From Idiomarina aquatica (GTDB lineage: Bacteria; Pseudomonadota; Gammaproteobacteria; Enterobacterales; Alteromonadaceae): DNA of 64,000 bases. This document shows, one piece after another, positions 9,894-18,478 of the stretch. Made by a program: the position numbers and the translations under genes. How positions within the stretch are numbered: position 1 is the stretch's first letter; each line of letters begins with the position of its first letter. Location: the NCBI RefSeq assembly GCF_003987185.1, contig NZ_PIPS01000003.1:186001-250000 (forward strand), written 5' to 3'. The notes below the pieces were generated by a model. That model was not told where the DNA came from and ran no database searches. It saw only the letters and a list, made by a program, of their open reading frames with translations.

Positions 9894-10796
9894 ATGGCGG
9901 ATAGGACTATGACGGACAATCAAACAGAACAACACGAAGAACCAAGTGGGGCGGGAAAAGCGGTAACTTGGACAGCTGTCGCTATTATCGTCATCGCGGT
10001 AATTGCCGCGGTGATATGGTGGCTAACGGCGGACAAGCCGACGGAAATGACCCCCGAACCAGCACCACAGCAACAACAGCCGGTGACGCAAACCGTCGAG
10101 CCAGAAGCGGAACCAGAACCTGAGCAAGAGCCCGAGGAACCAAGCCCTGCACCGGAGCCTGAAACGGTGGCTGAGGCTGCACCGGAGCCAGAACCAGAAC
10201 CAGAGTCAGAACCGGAGTTACCACCTCTTGATCAGAGTACGCCAACGGTATTACAGACGTTGGACTCTAGTGGAATTGTGATTCAGCCGCTTAAAAGTTC
10301 GCAGTTGGTGCGTGATGCGGTGGTTATCATCGATAACTTACGCAATGGCACCTTGGTGCGCGACCGTACTATTGTACAGCGCCCCGACGGACGTTTTAGC
10401 GTGATGGAAATCGACGGAAAACTCTATATTGATGAACGCAGCTATCAGCGTTACGACGCTTTAGTGGATTGGTTTATCAGTATGGATAATCAAGCGTTGG
10501 CAGAGAACTTTGATTTATTTGAACCGCTGCTACAGGACGCATTTGCCGAAATTGGTTATCCCGATGCGGCAGTGAGTGATGCCTTGTATGAGGCGATGGA
10601 TGTGTTGCTGGCGACACCGGTGCCGGAAACCTTAGTCGAAGTTGAAGACGATGAGGTTATGTACACCTACGCTAATCCGGCGTACGAAGCGTTGCCGCCG
10701 GCACAGAAACAATTACTGCGTATGGGGCCGGATAATATAGAGCGCATTAAAGATAAACTACGTGAACTAAAACAGGTGTTTCAGGCAAATTTATGA
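9894..10796 (+). CDS. DUF3014 membrane-anchored periplasmic protein
   Basis: The 300-residue protein has a short polar N-terminus, one membrane anchor at about 23-44 (AVTWTAVAIIVIAVIAAVIW), and a long Pro/Glu-rich linker (about 55-115) of PEPE-type repeats that probably spans the periplasm. The folded C-terminal domain contains LRNGTLVRDRTIVQRPDGRFSV. It fits the DUF3014 family, whose function is unknown. Two starts are possible: ATG 9894 or ATG 9909 (MTDNQTEQ). Its last codons overlap the acyltransferase gene by 4 nt (ATGA), so the two are translationally coupled. Confidence 0.8.
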   Translation: MADRTMTDNQTEQHEEPSGAGKAVTWTAVAIIVIAVIAAVIWWLTADKPTEMTPEPAPQQQQPVTQTVEPEAEPEPEQEPEEPSPAPEPETVAEAAPEPEPEPESEPELPPLDQSTPTVLQTLDSSGIVIQPLKSSQLVRDAVVIIDNLRNGTLVRDRTIVQRPDGRFSVMEIDGKLYIDERSYQRYDALVDWFISMDNQALAENFDLFEPLLQDAFAEIGYPDAAVSDALYEAMDVLLATPVPETLVEVEDDEVMYTYANPAYEALPPAQKQLLRMGPDNIERIKDKLRELKQVFQANL

Positions 10797-11395
10797 ATGA
10801 TAGCAATACCTTACCTGAGCACGTGAAGGGCGAGTTCCCGACACGTGACGGGCGCTTTTTGCGATGGGTAGGCCGGGTTGGCCTACGTTTATCCGGCGGC
10901 TGGAAAATCAATGGGCAAATGCCGGATGTAAAAAAAGCCATTTTGCCGGTTGCACCGCACACGTCTAACTGGGATTTCCCGGTAGGCGTGTTTGTTATGT
11001 TGGCACTGGGATTAAAACTGAACTACCTTGGCAAGGCCAGTTTGTTCCGTTTCCCGATTAAAAGTTTAATGACCAAGTTGGGTGGTATTCCCATTGACCG
11101 CAGCGCACCAAATGGCGTGGTTGGCAAGATGGTTGCTGAGTTTAAACAACAGAATGAATTGATTCTGGTGATTACCCCGGAGGGGACTCGCAAGAAAGTT
11201 AAAGAATGGAAAAAAGGCTTTCTGCATATGGCCAAGCAAGCCAATGTACCCATCATACCGGTGGCGATGGATTTTGCCCGTAAGGCCATCGATATTGGTC
11301 CAGCCATAATGATAACGGGTGAAATCGAAAAAGAATTGGAACGGGTCAAAAGTTATTTTGCACATGCTCAAGGCAAACGGGCGGAGTACAGTTAA
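10793..11395 (+). CDS. Lysophospholipid acyltransferase-family protein (PlsC-like)
   Basis: The 200-residue protein carries the glycerolipid acyltransferase motifs HTSNWD (HX4D block, about 54-59), GGIPIDRSAP (acyl-acceptor block) and TPEGTRKK (block III). Such enzymes move acyl chains onto lysophosphatidic acid or related lipids at the inner face of the membrane. No long membrane helix is evident apart from a hydrophobic patch after the HX4D block. It starts inside the stop of the DUF3014 gene and ends in TAATG shared with the next gene. It is not necessarily the main PlsC, because it belongs to the short YihG/PlsC-like relatives. Confidence 0.85.
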   Translation: MNDSNTLPEHVKGEFPTRDGRFLRWVGRVGLRLSGGWKINGQMPDVKKAILPVAPHTSNWDFPVGVFVMLALGLKLNYLGKASLFRFPIKSLMTKLGGIPIDRSAPNGVVGKMVAEFKQQNELILVITPEGTRKKVKEWKKGFLHMAKQANVPIIPVAMDFARKAIDIGPAIMITGEIEKELERVKSYFAHAQGKRAEYS

Positions 11396-12045
11396 TGATG
11401 CGGCTGACCGCCTACCTCATCAGCTGTGCCATGCTTTGGTGTGTTTGTACCACAGCGTTCGGCGCGGAGTTCTGGCGGCAAAGCTGGTCGGCTCCACAAC
11501 ACGTTGAGTCAAGTCGCATTCAGATTCGTCCACTGGAAGCTGCGGATGCTGAACGGCTGTTTCACAGTTATATGGGTTCGCAAAAATTTCTCTACGAACG
11601 CCTTGGCTGGAGCTGGCCGTCAGAAAAAAGCACGTTGGAGCAGAATCATTCGATGGTTCAGTTGCATTTAAAACAGTGGCAAAATCAAACGGCGTTCACC
11701 TACCTGGTGATTGATCGCGAACGCGAGATGATTGTTGGTGCGGTTTATTTGGTGCCGGTGGCAGAACAACGCGGTAGCTCTGGTATCATTAACAGCAGCA
11801 ATTTTAACGCCGAGGTCACCTGGTGGCTGACTGAACCAGCCGTGAATGCCAGTCTGCATAATGACCTATTTGAGGTGTTATCCGGGTGGTTGCGCAGTAG
11901 CTGGCCGTGGGAACAGGTGCTGTTCCCAGTGGCTGCCTCTAACCGCCCTGCAATTGCCGTGCTCGAGAACAGTCCGGCGCGTTTTATCGGTGAAAACCGA
12001 GATACAAAAGAACGTTTTTACTCCTATACTGTGGCGCGCAAATAA
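11395..12045 (+). CDS. GNAT-fold acetyltransferase-like protein with N-terminal signal peptide
   Basis: The 216-residue protein begins with a basic residue pair and a hydrophobic stretch ending TTAFGAEF, which reads as a type I signal peptide cut after about residue 23. The rest resembles a GNAT acetyltransferase of the RimJ/RimL kind: IQIRPLEAADAERLF, then a central sheet with YLVIDREREMIVGAVYL and a late VAASNRPAIAVLENS segment. GNAT enzymes use acetyl-CoA and are normally cytoplasmic, so the export signal is odd. The ATG overlaps the previous stop (TAATG), which supports this start, and no later start would keep the fold whole. The function is unknown. Confidence 0.65.
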   Translation: MMRLTAYLISCAMLWCVCTTAFGAEFWRQSWSAPQHVESSRIQIRPLEAADAERLFHSYMGSQKFLYERLGWSWPSEKSTLEQNHSMVQLHLKQWQNQTAFTYLVIDREREMIVGAVYLVPVAEQRGSSGIINSSNFNAEVTWWLTEPAVNASLHNDLFEVLSGWLRSSWPWEQVLFPVAASNRPAIAVLENSPARFIGENRDTKERFYSYTVARK

Positions 12046-12103
12046 CCCGCAAAGCCGTTAAAATTATGCTATTATCCGCGCCAAAATGAACAAGGGAAAA
12101 TCT

Positions 12104-12568
12104 ATGCAAGTCATCGAAGGCGGTATCGCCGCTCAGGGCAAAAAGTTCGCCATCATCGTTTCGCGTTTTAATCACTTTGTTGTCGAAAGCTTACTGGATG
12201 GCGCGATACAGTCGTTAAAGCATTACGGCCAGGTCAATGAGAGCGACATCACGGTCGTTCGTGTGCCAGGCGCTTATGAAATGCCGGTAACGGCGAAGAA
12301 ACTGGCAGCATCAGGCCGCTATGACGCGATCATCGCTGTAGGCGCTGTCATCCGCGGTGGTACACCGCATTTTGACTTTGTCGCCGGCGAATGTAACAGC
12401 GGACTAGGCCGTGTCGCGACCGAATACGGTTTACCGGTTGCGAATGGTGTCATTACCACCGAAAACCTTGAACAAGCCATTGAGCGCAGTGGTTCTAAAG
12501 CGGGAAATAAAGGCTCTGAAGCAGCCCTTAGCGCGTTAGAAATGGTCAATGTTCTTGAACAGCTGTAA
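12104..12568 (+). CDS. ribH: 6,7-dimethyl-8-ribityllumazine synthase RibH
   Basis: The 154-residue enzyme condenses the pyrimidinedione intermediate with dihydroxybutanone phosphate, the step before riboflavin synthase. It has the substrate-site motifs [17 protein letters not shown] and [17 protein letters not shown] (general-base His89), and ends in [14 protein letters not shown] choose the ATG at 12104, with AAGGGA at 12092-12097, over the in-frame ATG at 12086, which lacks a ribosome site. It is followed by nusB after 10 nt, the standard ribH-nusB pairing. Confidence 0.97.
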   Translation: MQVIEGGIAAQGKKFAIIVSRFNHFVVESLLDGAIQSLKHYGQVNESDITVVRVPGAYEMPVTAKKLAASGRYDAIIAVGAVIRGGTPHFDFVAGECNSGLGRVATEYGLPVANGVITTENLEQAIERSGSKAGNKGSEAALSALEMVNVLEQL

Positions 12569-12578
12569 GGAGTAAGAG

Positions 12579-12998
12579 ATGAAACCTGCAGCACGAAGAA
12601 AAGCACGGAAACTGGCCGTACAGGCCGTTTATTCCTGGCAACTGTCTCAGAATTCGTTTTCTGAAATTGAGGCTCAGTACCTGACCGATACGGACACCAG
12701 CAAAGTCGACGTGGATTACTTTCTGGATTTGCTACGAGGTGTCGGCAGCTATTTCCGGAGTCTGGATGAGTCGTTGGAACCTTTCCTGGATCGCCCGATT
12801 AAGGATCTTGATCCTGTTGAATTGGCGGTACTGCGTATTGCCGCGTTTGAATTGAAAGAACGGCTCGATGTGCCTTACAAGGTCGCTATTAACGAAGCCA
12901 TTGAATTGGCCAAGTCGTTTGGCGCCGATGACAGTCATCGCTTCGTCAACGGCGTATTGGATAAGGCCGTCGACTCGCTGCGACCCGTACGCCAGTAA
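12579..12998 (+). CDS. nusB: Transcription antitermination factor NusB
   Basis: The 139-residue all-helical protein starts [20 protein letters not shown] and contains [17 protein letters not shown] and [17 protein letters not shown], the signature blocks of NusB. With NusE (S10) it binds boxA in rRNA leader transcripts and helps prevent premature termination. It has AAGGAG upstream at 12566-12571 and lies between ribH and thiL. A strong hairpin follows its stop codon. Confidence 0.97.
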   Translation: MKPAARRKARKLAVQAVYSWQLSQNSFSEIEAQYLTDTDTSKVDVDYFLDLLRGVGSYFRSLDESLEPFLDRPIKDLDPVELAVLRIAAFELKERLDVPYKVAINEAIELAKSFGADDSHRFVNGVLDKAVDSLRPVRQ

Positions 12999-13008
12999 TC
13001 TTTTTTTT

Positions 13009-13042
13009 GCCAAAGCGCGCATCGTATGGTGCGCGCTTTGGC
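13009..13042. repeat. 13-bp perfect hairpin between nusB and thiL
   Basis: GCCAAAGCGCGCA (13009-13021) and its exact complement TGCGCGCTTTGGC (13030-13042) enclose an 8-nt loop. An eight-T run lies immediately upstream (13001-13008), not downstream, so the arrangement is the wrong way round for termination of nusB. It may stabilise the nusB mRNA or insulate thiL translation. It also occupies the start region of the longer thiL frame. Confidence 0.75.
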
Positions 13043-13058
13043 CATACCAATACCCACT

Positions 13059-14054
13059 ATGCGTAACGAATTTAGCCTCATCGAATATTACTTTCAGCAA
13101 CATCAGCGTACGCGCGACGACGTGCTTATTGGCATAGGCGATGATGGTGCCGTCACGCGCGTGCAGCCGCAACATGACTTGGTAACCGTCACGGATACCA
13201 TGGTCGCTGGTGTGCATTTTGATGACACAACGCCAGCACGTGCCATCGGTCATAAAGCGGTAGCCGTTAATCTGAGTGACCTTGCTGCAATGGGGGCTGA
13301 GCCTTGTTGGATCAGCTTGGCGTTAACCCTGCCCGAGGCTGATGAGCAGTGGTTGCAGGAATTTAGCGCCGGGTTGCATGAGATTTGTCAGTATTACGGT
13401 TGTAGCCTCATTGGCGGCGATACCACCCGCGGGCCGTTAACGGTGACCATCACCGCACAAGGTCAGGTTCCCGAAGGTCAGGCACTGACTCGTAAGGGGG
13501 CGATGCCGGGGGATTGGTTGTATGTCAGCGGTCCTTTGGGTGATGCCGGGCTGGCGCTGGATATTACTCAACAGCGCTATCCTGAGGCCGGTCCTCATTT
13601 ACAGAAGCTCATTGAACGTCTGCATTATCCGTCCCCAAGGGTAGCGCTTGGGCAGTCCTTAAGAGGGGTTGCTAATGCCTGTATTGATGTTTCTGACGGC
13701 TTGCTTGCGGATTTAGGGCACATTCTAACGAGCTCTCAGGTCGGCGCTGAAATCGAACTGGATAAGTTACCGTTGTCGCTGGCAATGACCGAAACGTTAA
13801 GCCAGCAGCAGGCTTATGCTAAGGCTCTCACGGCCGGAGATGATTACGAATTATGTTTCACGGTCGCTGAGCACCACCGCGGTAAGCTGGAAACCCTAAC
13901 AGCGCACTTAAAGAATAAACCGGTTTGTATTGGCCGGATAAAAAAATCGCAGCAGGCGACGGTGAGTTTTAAGCTGGAAGGAGAGGATTATCCGCTAACG
14001 CTTGAGCAACCGGGTTTCAATCACTTCCTTGATGATGCAGGAGCGACTTCTTGA
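13059..14054 (+). CDS. thiL: Thiamine-monophosphate kinase ThiL
   Basis: The 331-residue enzyme phosphorylates thiamine monophosphate to the active cofactor thiamine diphosphate. The PurM/AIR-synthase-like fold is visible: GIGDDGAV near the start, VTDTMVAGVHF, KAVAVNLSDLAAMGAEP, LIGGDTTRGPL, and the C-terminal DVSDGLLADLGHI and ALTAGDDYELCFT. I prefer the ATG at 13059 (MRNEFSLIEYYF), because the longer frame from 13026 would begin inside a strong hairpin. It overlaps pgpA by 4 nt. Confidence 0.95.
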   Translation: MRNEFSLIEYYFQQHQRTRDDVLIGIGDDGAVTRVQPQHDLVTVTDTMVAGVHFDDTTPARAIGHKAVAVNLSDLAAMGAEPCWISLALTLPEADEQWLQEFSAGLHEICQYYGCSLIGGDTTRGPLTVTITAQGQVPEGQALTRKGAMPGDWLYVSGPLGDAGLALDITQQRYPEAGPHLQKLIERLHYPSPRVALGQSLRGVANACIDVSDGLLADLGHILTSSQVGAEIELDKLPLSLAMTETLSQQQAYAKALTAGDDYELCFTVAEHHRGKLETLTAHLKNKPVCIGRIKKSQQATVSFKLEGEDYPLTLEQPGFNHFLDDAGATS

Positions 14055-14524
14055 AGCGTTGGCCAGGGGTTAACTTTTTTAATCCAATCAATTTTTTGGC
14101 GCTTGGTTTTGGCAGCGGCCTAGCGCGCAAAGCGCCCGGCACTTTTGGCACGCTGGCAGCGATTCCGGTGGTGGCACTGCTGTCACTGATGGGAACAACT
14201 GCGCTGGCGCTATTTATCCTTTTAGGCACACTTGGTGGGATATACATCTGCCGTTTTACGGCCGATAAAATGGGTGTGCACGACCACCCGGCGATTGTCT
14301 GGGATGAAATCGTCGGTTACGCCATTGCCATGTTCGCGTTACCCTTCGAATGGCCCTATGTTCTGGCAGCCTTCGTGTTGTTCCGTTTTTTTGATATCGT
14401 CAAACCCTGGCCTATCGGCTGGGTGGACAAACAGTTGACGGGTGGTAGTGGCATCATGATGGACGATGTGCTGGCAGGCGTCGCCAGCAGCGTCGTCATT
14501 CATGCGGTTTTGATGTGGCTTTAG
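14051..14524 (+). CDS. pgpA: Phosphatidylglycerophosphatase A
   Basis: PgpA dephosphorylates phosphatidylglycerol phosphate to give phosphatidylglycerol in the inner membrane. This 157-residue version has the family motifs [34 protein letters not shown] and [16 protein letters not shown], with three or four membrane helices. It starts with TTG at 14051, overlapping the thiL stop (TTGA). It ends 4 nt into the opposing dxs gene, so the two convergent operons share their last bases and no terminator fits between them. Confidence 0.93.
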   Translation: MKRWPGVNFFNPINFLALGFGSGLARKAPGTFGTLAAIPVVALLSLMGTTALALFILLGTLGGIYICRFTADKMGVHDHPAIVWDEIVGYAIAMFALPFEWPYVLAAFVLFRFFDIVKPWPIGWVDKQLTGGSGIMMDDVLAGVASSVVIHAVLMWL

Positions 14525-16368
14525 TCGGCTAACCGTGTGCGGATACGGTCGATGATGCCGCCGGCATCCAGACCGAGCTCAGTGCGTATTTCCTGTTGCG
14601 AACCGTGCTTAATAAACTGATCCGGTAAGCCTAAGGTTAACACATTTGTGGCCAGTTGCTGTTCAGCCAGAGCTTCTAACACGGCACTACCGGCACCGCC
14701 GGCAATGGCATTTTCTTCTACCGTGACCAGTAAATCGTGTGTTTTAGCGGCATTAATCACAGCTTCAACGTCCAACGGTTTGACGAAACGCATATCGATG
14801 ACCGTCGCATCAAGTTGTTCGGCGACTTCCATACATTCAGGTAACAAAATACCGAAGTTTAGAATTGCCACGGTAGACCCTTCGCGCACTGGTTTGGCTT
14901 TGCCAATAGCGAGTGGCTGGTCCTGCTCACGCAACTCAATGCCTACACCACTACCGCGAGGATAACGGACAGCGGCAGGGCCTCGGTATTCATAGCCTGT
15001 CTGCAACATGTCACGGCATTCCTGCTCATCACTTGGAGTCATTACCACCATATTCGGAATGCAACGCAGATAACTGATGTCAAAAGCGCCCTGATGCGTT
15101 GGCCCGTCAGCACCGACAATACCGGCACGGTCAATCGCAAAGAGGACATCCAGATTTTGCAAAGCGACATCATGAATGAGTTGATCGTAACCACGCTGTA
15201 AAAATGTCGAGTAAATGGCAACAACCGGTTTCATGCCTGCTATCGCAAGTCCTGCCGCATAGGTCACACTGTGTTGTTCGGCTATCGCAACATCGAAGTA
15301 TTGTTCCGGATAGCGTTTTGAAAACTCGACCATACCGGATCCTTCACGCATGGCCGGGGTGATGGCCATCAGTTGACGGTCATGTTTGGCTTGGTCGCAT
15401 AACCATTGGCCGAAAATATCGGAGTAGGACGGTATACCCGGAGGTTTAACCGGTAGCTGAGTCGATTTCGGGTCAAATTTTGGCACGCCATGATAACCGA
15501 TCGGGTCATTTTCGGCGGGACGGTAACCTTTCCCTTTTTGCGTCACGATATGCAGCAATTGCGGACCGCTGAGATCACGCATATTGGTCAGGGTTTCCAC
15601 CAATTCGTCGACGTTGTGACCGTCAATCGGGCCGATGTAATTAAAGCCAAGCTCCTCAAAAATGGTGCCGGGAGCCATCATACCTTTCATGTGCTCTTCC
15701 GCACGGCTGGCGAGGTGGTGGATCTGCGGTAGTGGCTTCAGCAGTTTTTTCCCTTGCTCACGCAGCGAGGTATAGACTTTACCGGATAAAAGCCGTGCAA
15801 AATGCCGGTTGAGCGCACCGACGTTTTCTGAAATCGACATGTCGTTATCATTCAGAATCACCAACATATTTGGCTTAATGTCACCGGCGTGATTCATTGC
15901 CTCAAACGCCATCCCCGCGGTTATCGCGCCGTCACCGATGATGGACACAACCTTTTCGCGGCTGCCTCTGCGTTCAGCGGCTACGGCCATTCCCAAAGCG
16001 GCTGATATGGATGTGCTGGAGTGACCGACAGATAACACATCGTAAGGGCTTTCTTCACGCCACGGAAATGGGTGTAAGCCGTCTTTTTGGCGAATGGTAT
16101 GTAATTGGTGTTTACGTCCGGTCAGAATCTTATGAGGGTAGGCCTGGTGACCAACATCCCACACCAACTTGTCTTCCGGTGTATTGTAAACGTAATGCAG
16201 AGCAACCGTGAGTTCTACGGTGCCAAGGCCTGAGGCCAGGTGACCGCTGCTTTTGCTTACTGAGTTAAGTAAGAATTGACGAACTTCACTGCAAACCTGT
16301 TGCAGTTGCGGTTTAGGGATACGACGAAGATCCGATGGCAGTTCGATACGGTCCAGAAGTGTTGTCAT
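14521..16368 (-). CDS. dxs: 1-deoxy-D-xylulose-5-phosphate synthase Dxs
   Basis: Dxs condenses pyruvate and glyceraldehyde 3-phosphate, using thiamine diphosphate, as the first step of the MEP isoprenoid pathway. The 615-residue length is normal. Visible motifs are [14 protein letters not shown], the TPP/Mg motif [18 protein letters not shown] with LNDNDMSIS, the catalytic [15 protein letters not shown], and [18 protein letters not shown]. It is the last gene of xseB-ispA-dxs, 13 nt after ispA. Confidence 0.97.
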   Translation of the reverse strand: MTTLLDRIELPSDLRRIPKPQLQQVCSEVRQFLLNSVSKSSGHLASGLGTVELTVALHYVYNTPEDKLVWDVGHQAYPHKILTGRKHQLHTIRQKDGLHPFPWREESPYDVLSVGHSSTSISAALGMAVAAERRGSREKVVSIIGDGAITAGMAFEAMNHAGDIKPNMLVILNDNDMSISENVGALNRHFARLLSGKVYTSLREQGKKLLKPLPQIHHLASRAEEHMKGMMAPGTIFEELGFNYIGPIDGHNVDELVETLTNMRDLSGPQLLHIVTQKGKGYRPAENDPIGYHGVPKFDPKSTQLPVKPPGIPSYSDIFGQWLCDQAKHDRQLMAITPAMREGSGMVEFSKRYPEQYFDVAIAEQHSVTYAAGLAIAGMKPVVAIYSTFLQRGYDQLIHDVALQNLDVLFAIDRAGIVGADGPTHQGAFDISYLRCIPNMVVMTPSDEQECRDMLQTGYEYRGPAAVRYPRGSGVGIELREQDQPLAIGKAKPVREGSTVAILNFGILLPECMEVAEQLDATVIDMRFVKPLDVEAVINAAKTHDLLVTVEENAIAGGAGSAVLEALAEQQLATNVLTLGLPDQFIKHGSQQEIRTELGLDAGGIIDRIRTRLAD

Positions 16369-16381
16369 AGTGCTCTTTATA

Positions 16382-17269
16382 TCAGTGATCCCGCGTCAGC
16401 AGGACCGTCGAGAATTGTTCCAGTTGCTGGGTATTGTACGGTATATCAGCTAGCGACTGTAGTGCTTGTTGGTGCAATAACAGCAGTTTTTGCCGGGCTC
16501 CGTCAAGCCCCAGCAACTTAACATAGGTCGATTTTTCGGCTTGCTCGTCGGAACCTTGAGGTTTCCCCAGTGTTTCGGTGCTGGCCGTGACATCAAGGAT
16601 GTCATCCTGGATTTGAAACGCCAGCCCGAGCGCATCGGCGAATTGCGTAAATGCCGACCGGTAGGGCTGTGCTTGTTCCTTGCCGCAAAGCACCCCAAGC
16701 TCGGCACTGGCACGGATTAGCGCTCCGGTTTTATGACGGTGGACGCGCTCCAGTGCGGACTCCGATAACGATTGATGAGTAGCCGCCAAATCCAGCGCCT
16801 GCCCTCCGCACATACCGTTGCCACCGCTGGCGGCGGCCAATAGACGAATGATCTCAAGCTGGCGTTGCGCCGGTACTGCCGCAAGCGGCGCAGCGCTGAG
16901 TAATTCGAAAGCCAGCGTTTGCAAGGCATCGCCGGCGAGAATGGCGGTCGCCTCATCAAAGGCAATGTGACAAGTCGGTTTGCCGCGGCGCAGATCGTCA
17001 TCATCCATGGCCGGCAGATCGTCGTGGATTAACGAATACGCATGGATACATTCAACCGCACAGGCCACATCCAATGCAGCCGCCTTATCGGCACTGCAAA
17101 TGTCGGCAATCGTTAAGGTTAAATACGGGCGAATGCGTTTGCCACCGAGCAGGGCACCATAGCGCATCGCGTCTGCCAGAGACGCGTCGATACTGGCCTC
17201 ACGTAAACGCTGCTCAAGTGCGGCGTCAACTTGTGTGCGCACCGCTTCGGTAACGGCTTTAATACTCAC
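16382..17269 (-). CDS. ispA: Farnesyl diphosphate synthase IspA
   Basis: The 295-residue prenyltransferase builds farnesyl diphosphate from isopentenyl and dimethylallyl diphosphates. It has [11 protein letters not shown], the first aspartate-rich motif in [15 protein letters not shown], and the second in FQIQDDILD. It lies downstream of xseB, overlapping it by 4 nt, and directly upstream of dxs. It therefore shares an operon with the first enzyme of the same pathway. Confidence 0.96.
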   Translation of the reverse strand: MSIKAVTEAVRTQVDAALEQRLREASIDASLADAMRYGALLGGKRIRPYLTLTIADICSADKAAALDVACAVECIHAYSLIHDDLPAMDDDDLRRGKPTCHIAFDEATAILAGDALQTLAFELLSAAPLAAVPAQRQLEIIRLLAAASGGNGMCGGQALDLAATHQSLSESALERVHRHKTGALIRASAELGVLCGKEQAQPYRSAFTQFADALGLAFQIQDDILDVTASTETLGKPQGSDEQAEKSTYVKLLGLDGARQKLLLLHQQALQSLADIPYNTQQLEQFSTVLLTRDH

Positions 17270-17502
17270 TCATTCGCCTCTTGAGACTGCAATTGTTGTT
17301 CGCCATTTTGTTCGATCAACAGTTTGACTTTGTGCTCAGCCTGCTGCAACTGCGCTTGGCTGGCACGAGAAAGTGCGATGGCCTGTTCAAATTTCTTCAG
17401 CGACTCTTCCAGCGGCAAGTCACCCTGCTCCAGTTCGTTAACCAATTGTTCGAGTTGTTGCAATGCCTGTTCGAAGGACGGCTGTTTGCTACTGTCTGTC
17501 AT
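17266..17502 (-). CDS. xseB: Exodeoxyribonuclease VII small subunit
   Basis: The 78-residue protein has the XseB core SFEQALQQLEQLVNELEQGDLPLEESLKKFE followed by a coiled coil, read here in pieces. It forms exonuclease VII with XseA, which is not in the window. It starts ATG at 17502 and heads the xseB-ispA-dxs operon. A divergent flagellar-type promoter lies 55 bp upstream on the other strand. Confidence 0.95.
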   Translation of the reverse strand: MTDSSKQPSFEQALQQLEQLVNELEQGDLPLEESLKKFEQAIALSRASQAQLQQAEHKVKLLIEQNGEQQLQSQEANE

Positions 17503-17556
17503 GGTATTCCCGCCATAGGTTGTGCGTTGGGCTGCTGTTTGCTGACCATTATCTAA

Positions 17557-17583
17557 TAAAGATTTAGCAATGTCAGCCGATGA
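17557..17583 (+). promoter_or_regulatory. Putative sigma-28 (FliA) promoter for pomAB
   Basis: TAAAGATT (17557-17564), an exact 11-nt spacer and GCCGATGA (17576-17583) match the sigma-28 consensus TAAAGTTT-N11-GCCGATAA with one difference in each half. It points to pomA, whose start is about 125 nt downstream. This agrees with late-class flagellar control of stator genes. Confidence 0.75.
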
Positions 17584-17708
17584 TAGACTAACTTACTGCG
17601 AGAACTTAATGGAATCGCTTGTCAGCGACGCCGGGATGATTAAAAATGAACGCAATGGAACTGGCCGCAGACGCCTGTAAAAACGAAGAACTTTGTGGGG
17701 GACGCTGA

Positions 17709-18476
17709 GTGGATATCGCAACGCTGATAGGAATTATCGGTGCAATAGGTTTTGTTATTGCAGCTATCGTGTTAAGCGGAGATATTGGCCTGTTCATTAA
17801 CGTGCAGTCGATTTTGATCGTGGTGGGTGGTTCGCTGTTTGTCACTTTGGCCAACTTTTCGTTGGGTCAGTTTTTTGCCACCGGCAAAGTGATGGCAAAA
17901 GCCTTCTTTTTTAAAATCGAGCATCCTCAGGAACTCATTGATACGGCCGTAGAAATGGCGGATTCCGCCCGCAAAGGCGGCTTCTTGGCGCTAGAAGAAG
18001 CCGAAATACCCAACCGCTTTTTTCGCAAGGGCATTGATATGCTGGTGGATGGACACGATGCTGAAGTGGTGCGGCAGACGCTGTCAAAAGATATTCAGAT
18101 GAGCTTCTCCCGCCATGAAGAGGGCGCGCGCTTCTTTACCGTGTTAAGTGATATCGCCCCGGCAATGGGCATGATCGGTACCTTGATCGGCCTGGTAGGG
18201 ATGTTATCCAACATGGATGACCCGAAGGCGATCGGTCCGGCGATGGCGGTTGCGTTGTTGACGACGCTCTACGGTGCCTTTATGGCGAACGTAATCTGTA
18301 TTCCGGTAAAAAATAAACTGTTGCTGCGTGCCGAACAGGAAAAACTCAATCAACAATTGATTCTGGATGCCATTCTTGGCATTCAGGATGGCCAAAACCC
18401 TCGGGTTATCGAAGGTATGTTACGTAATTACCTGGCAGAATCGAAACGCGCGGGTGAAAGCGAGGAAAACGAGTAA
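17709..18476 (+). CDS. pomA: Sodium-type flagellar stator protein PomA
   Basis: PomA is the four-helix stator subunit that surrounds PomB and turns ion flow into torque. The 255-residue protein follows Vibrio PomA closely: SILIVVGGSLFVTLANF in the second membrane helix, ARKGGFLALEE in the cytoplasmic loop, DIAPAMGMIGTLIGLVGMLSNMDDPKAIGPAMAVALLTTLYGAF (quoted region 155-200, helices 3 and 4) and IQDGQNPRVIE near the end. The start is GTG at 17709 behind GGGGGACG. pomB follows after 2 nt. Confidence 0.95.
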   Translation: MDIATLIGIIGAIGFVIAAIVLSGDIGLFINVQSILIVVGGSLFVTLANFSLGQFFATGKVMAKAFFFKIEHPQELIDTAVEMADSARKGGFLALEEAEIPNRFFRKGIDMLVDGHDAEVVRQTLSKDIQMSFSRHEEGARFFTVLSDIAPAMGMIGTLIGLVGMLSNMDDPKAIGPAMAVALLTTLYGAFMANVICIPVKNKLLLRAEQEKLNQQLILDAILGIQDGQNPRVIEGMLRNYLAESKRAGESEENE

Positions 18477-18478
18477 CT

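Noticed and set aside
9991-10245. Open frame opposite the DUF3014 gene
   Set aside because: It is a by-product of the Pro/Glu repeat codons in the true gene; the peptide is low complexity and has no start signal.
12732-13253. 173-codon minus-strand frame across nusB and thiL
   Set aside because: It runs antisense to two well-supported genes and through the hairpin; the translation shows no family motifs.
17609-17680. Possible 23-codon leader ORF before pomA
   Set aside because: It has an ATG and a stop but no good ribosome site and no sign of coding bias; it is probably chance within the untranslated leader.
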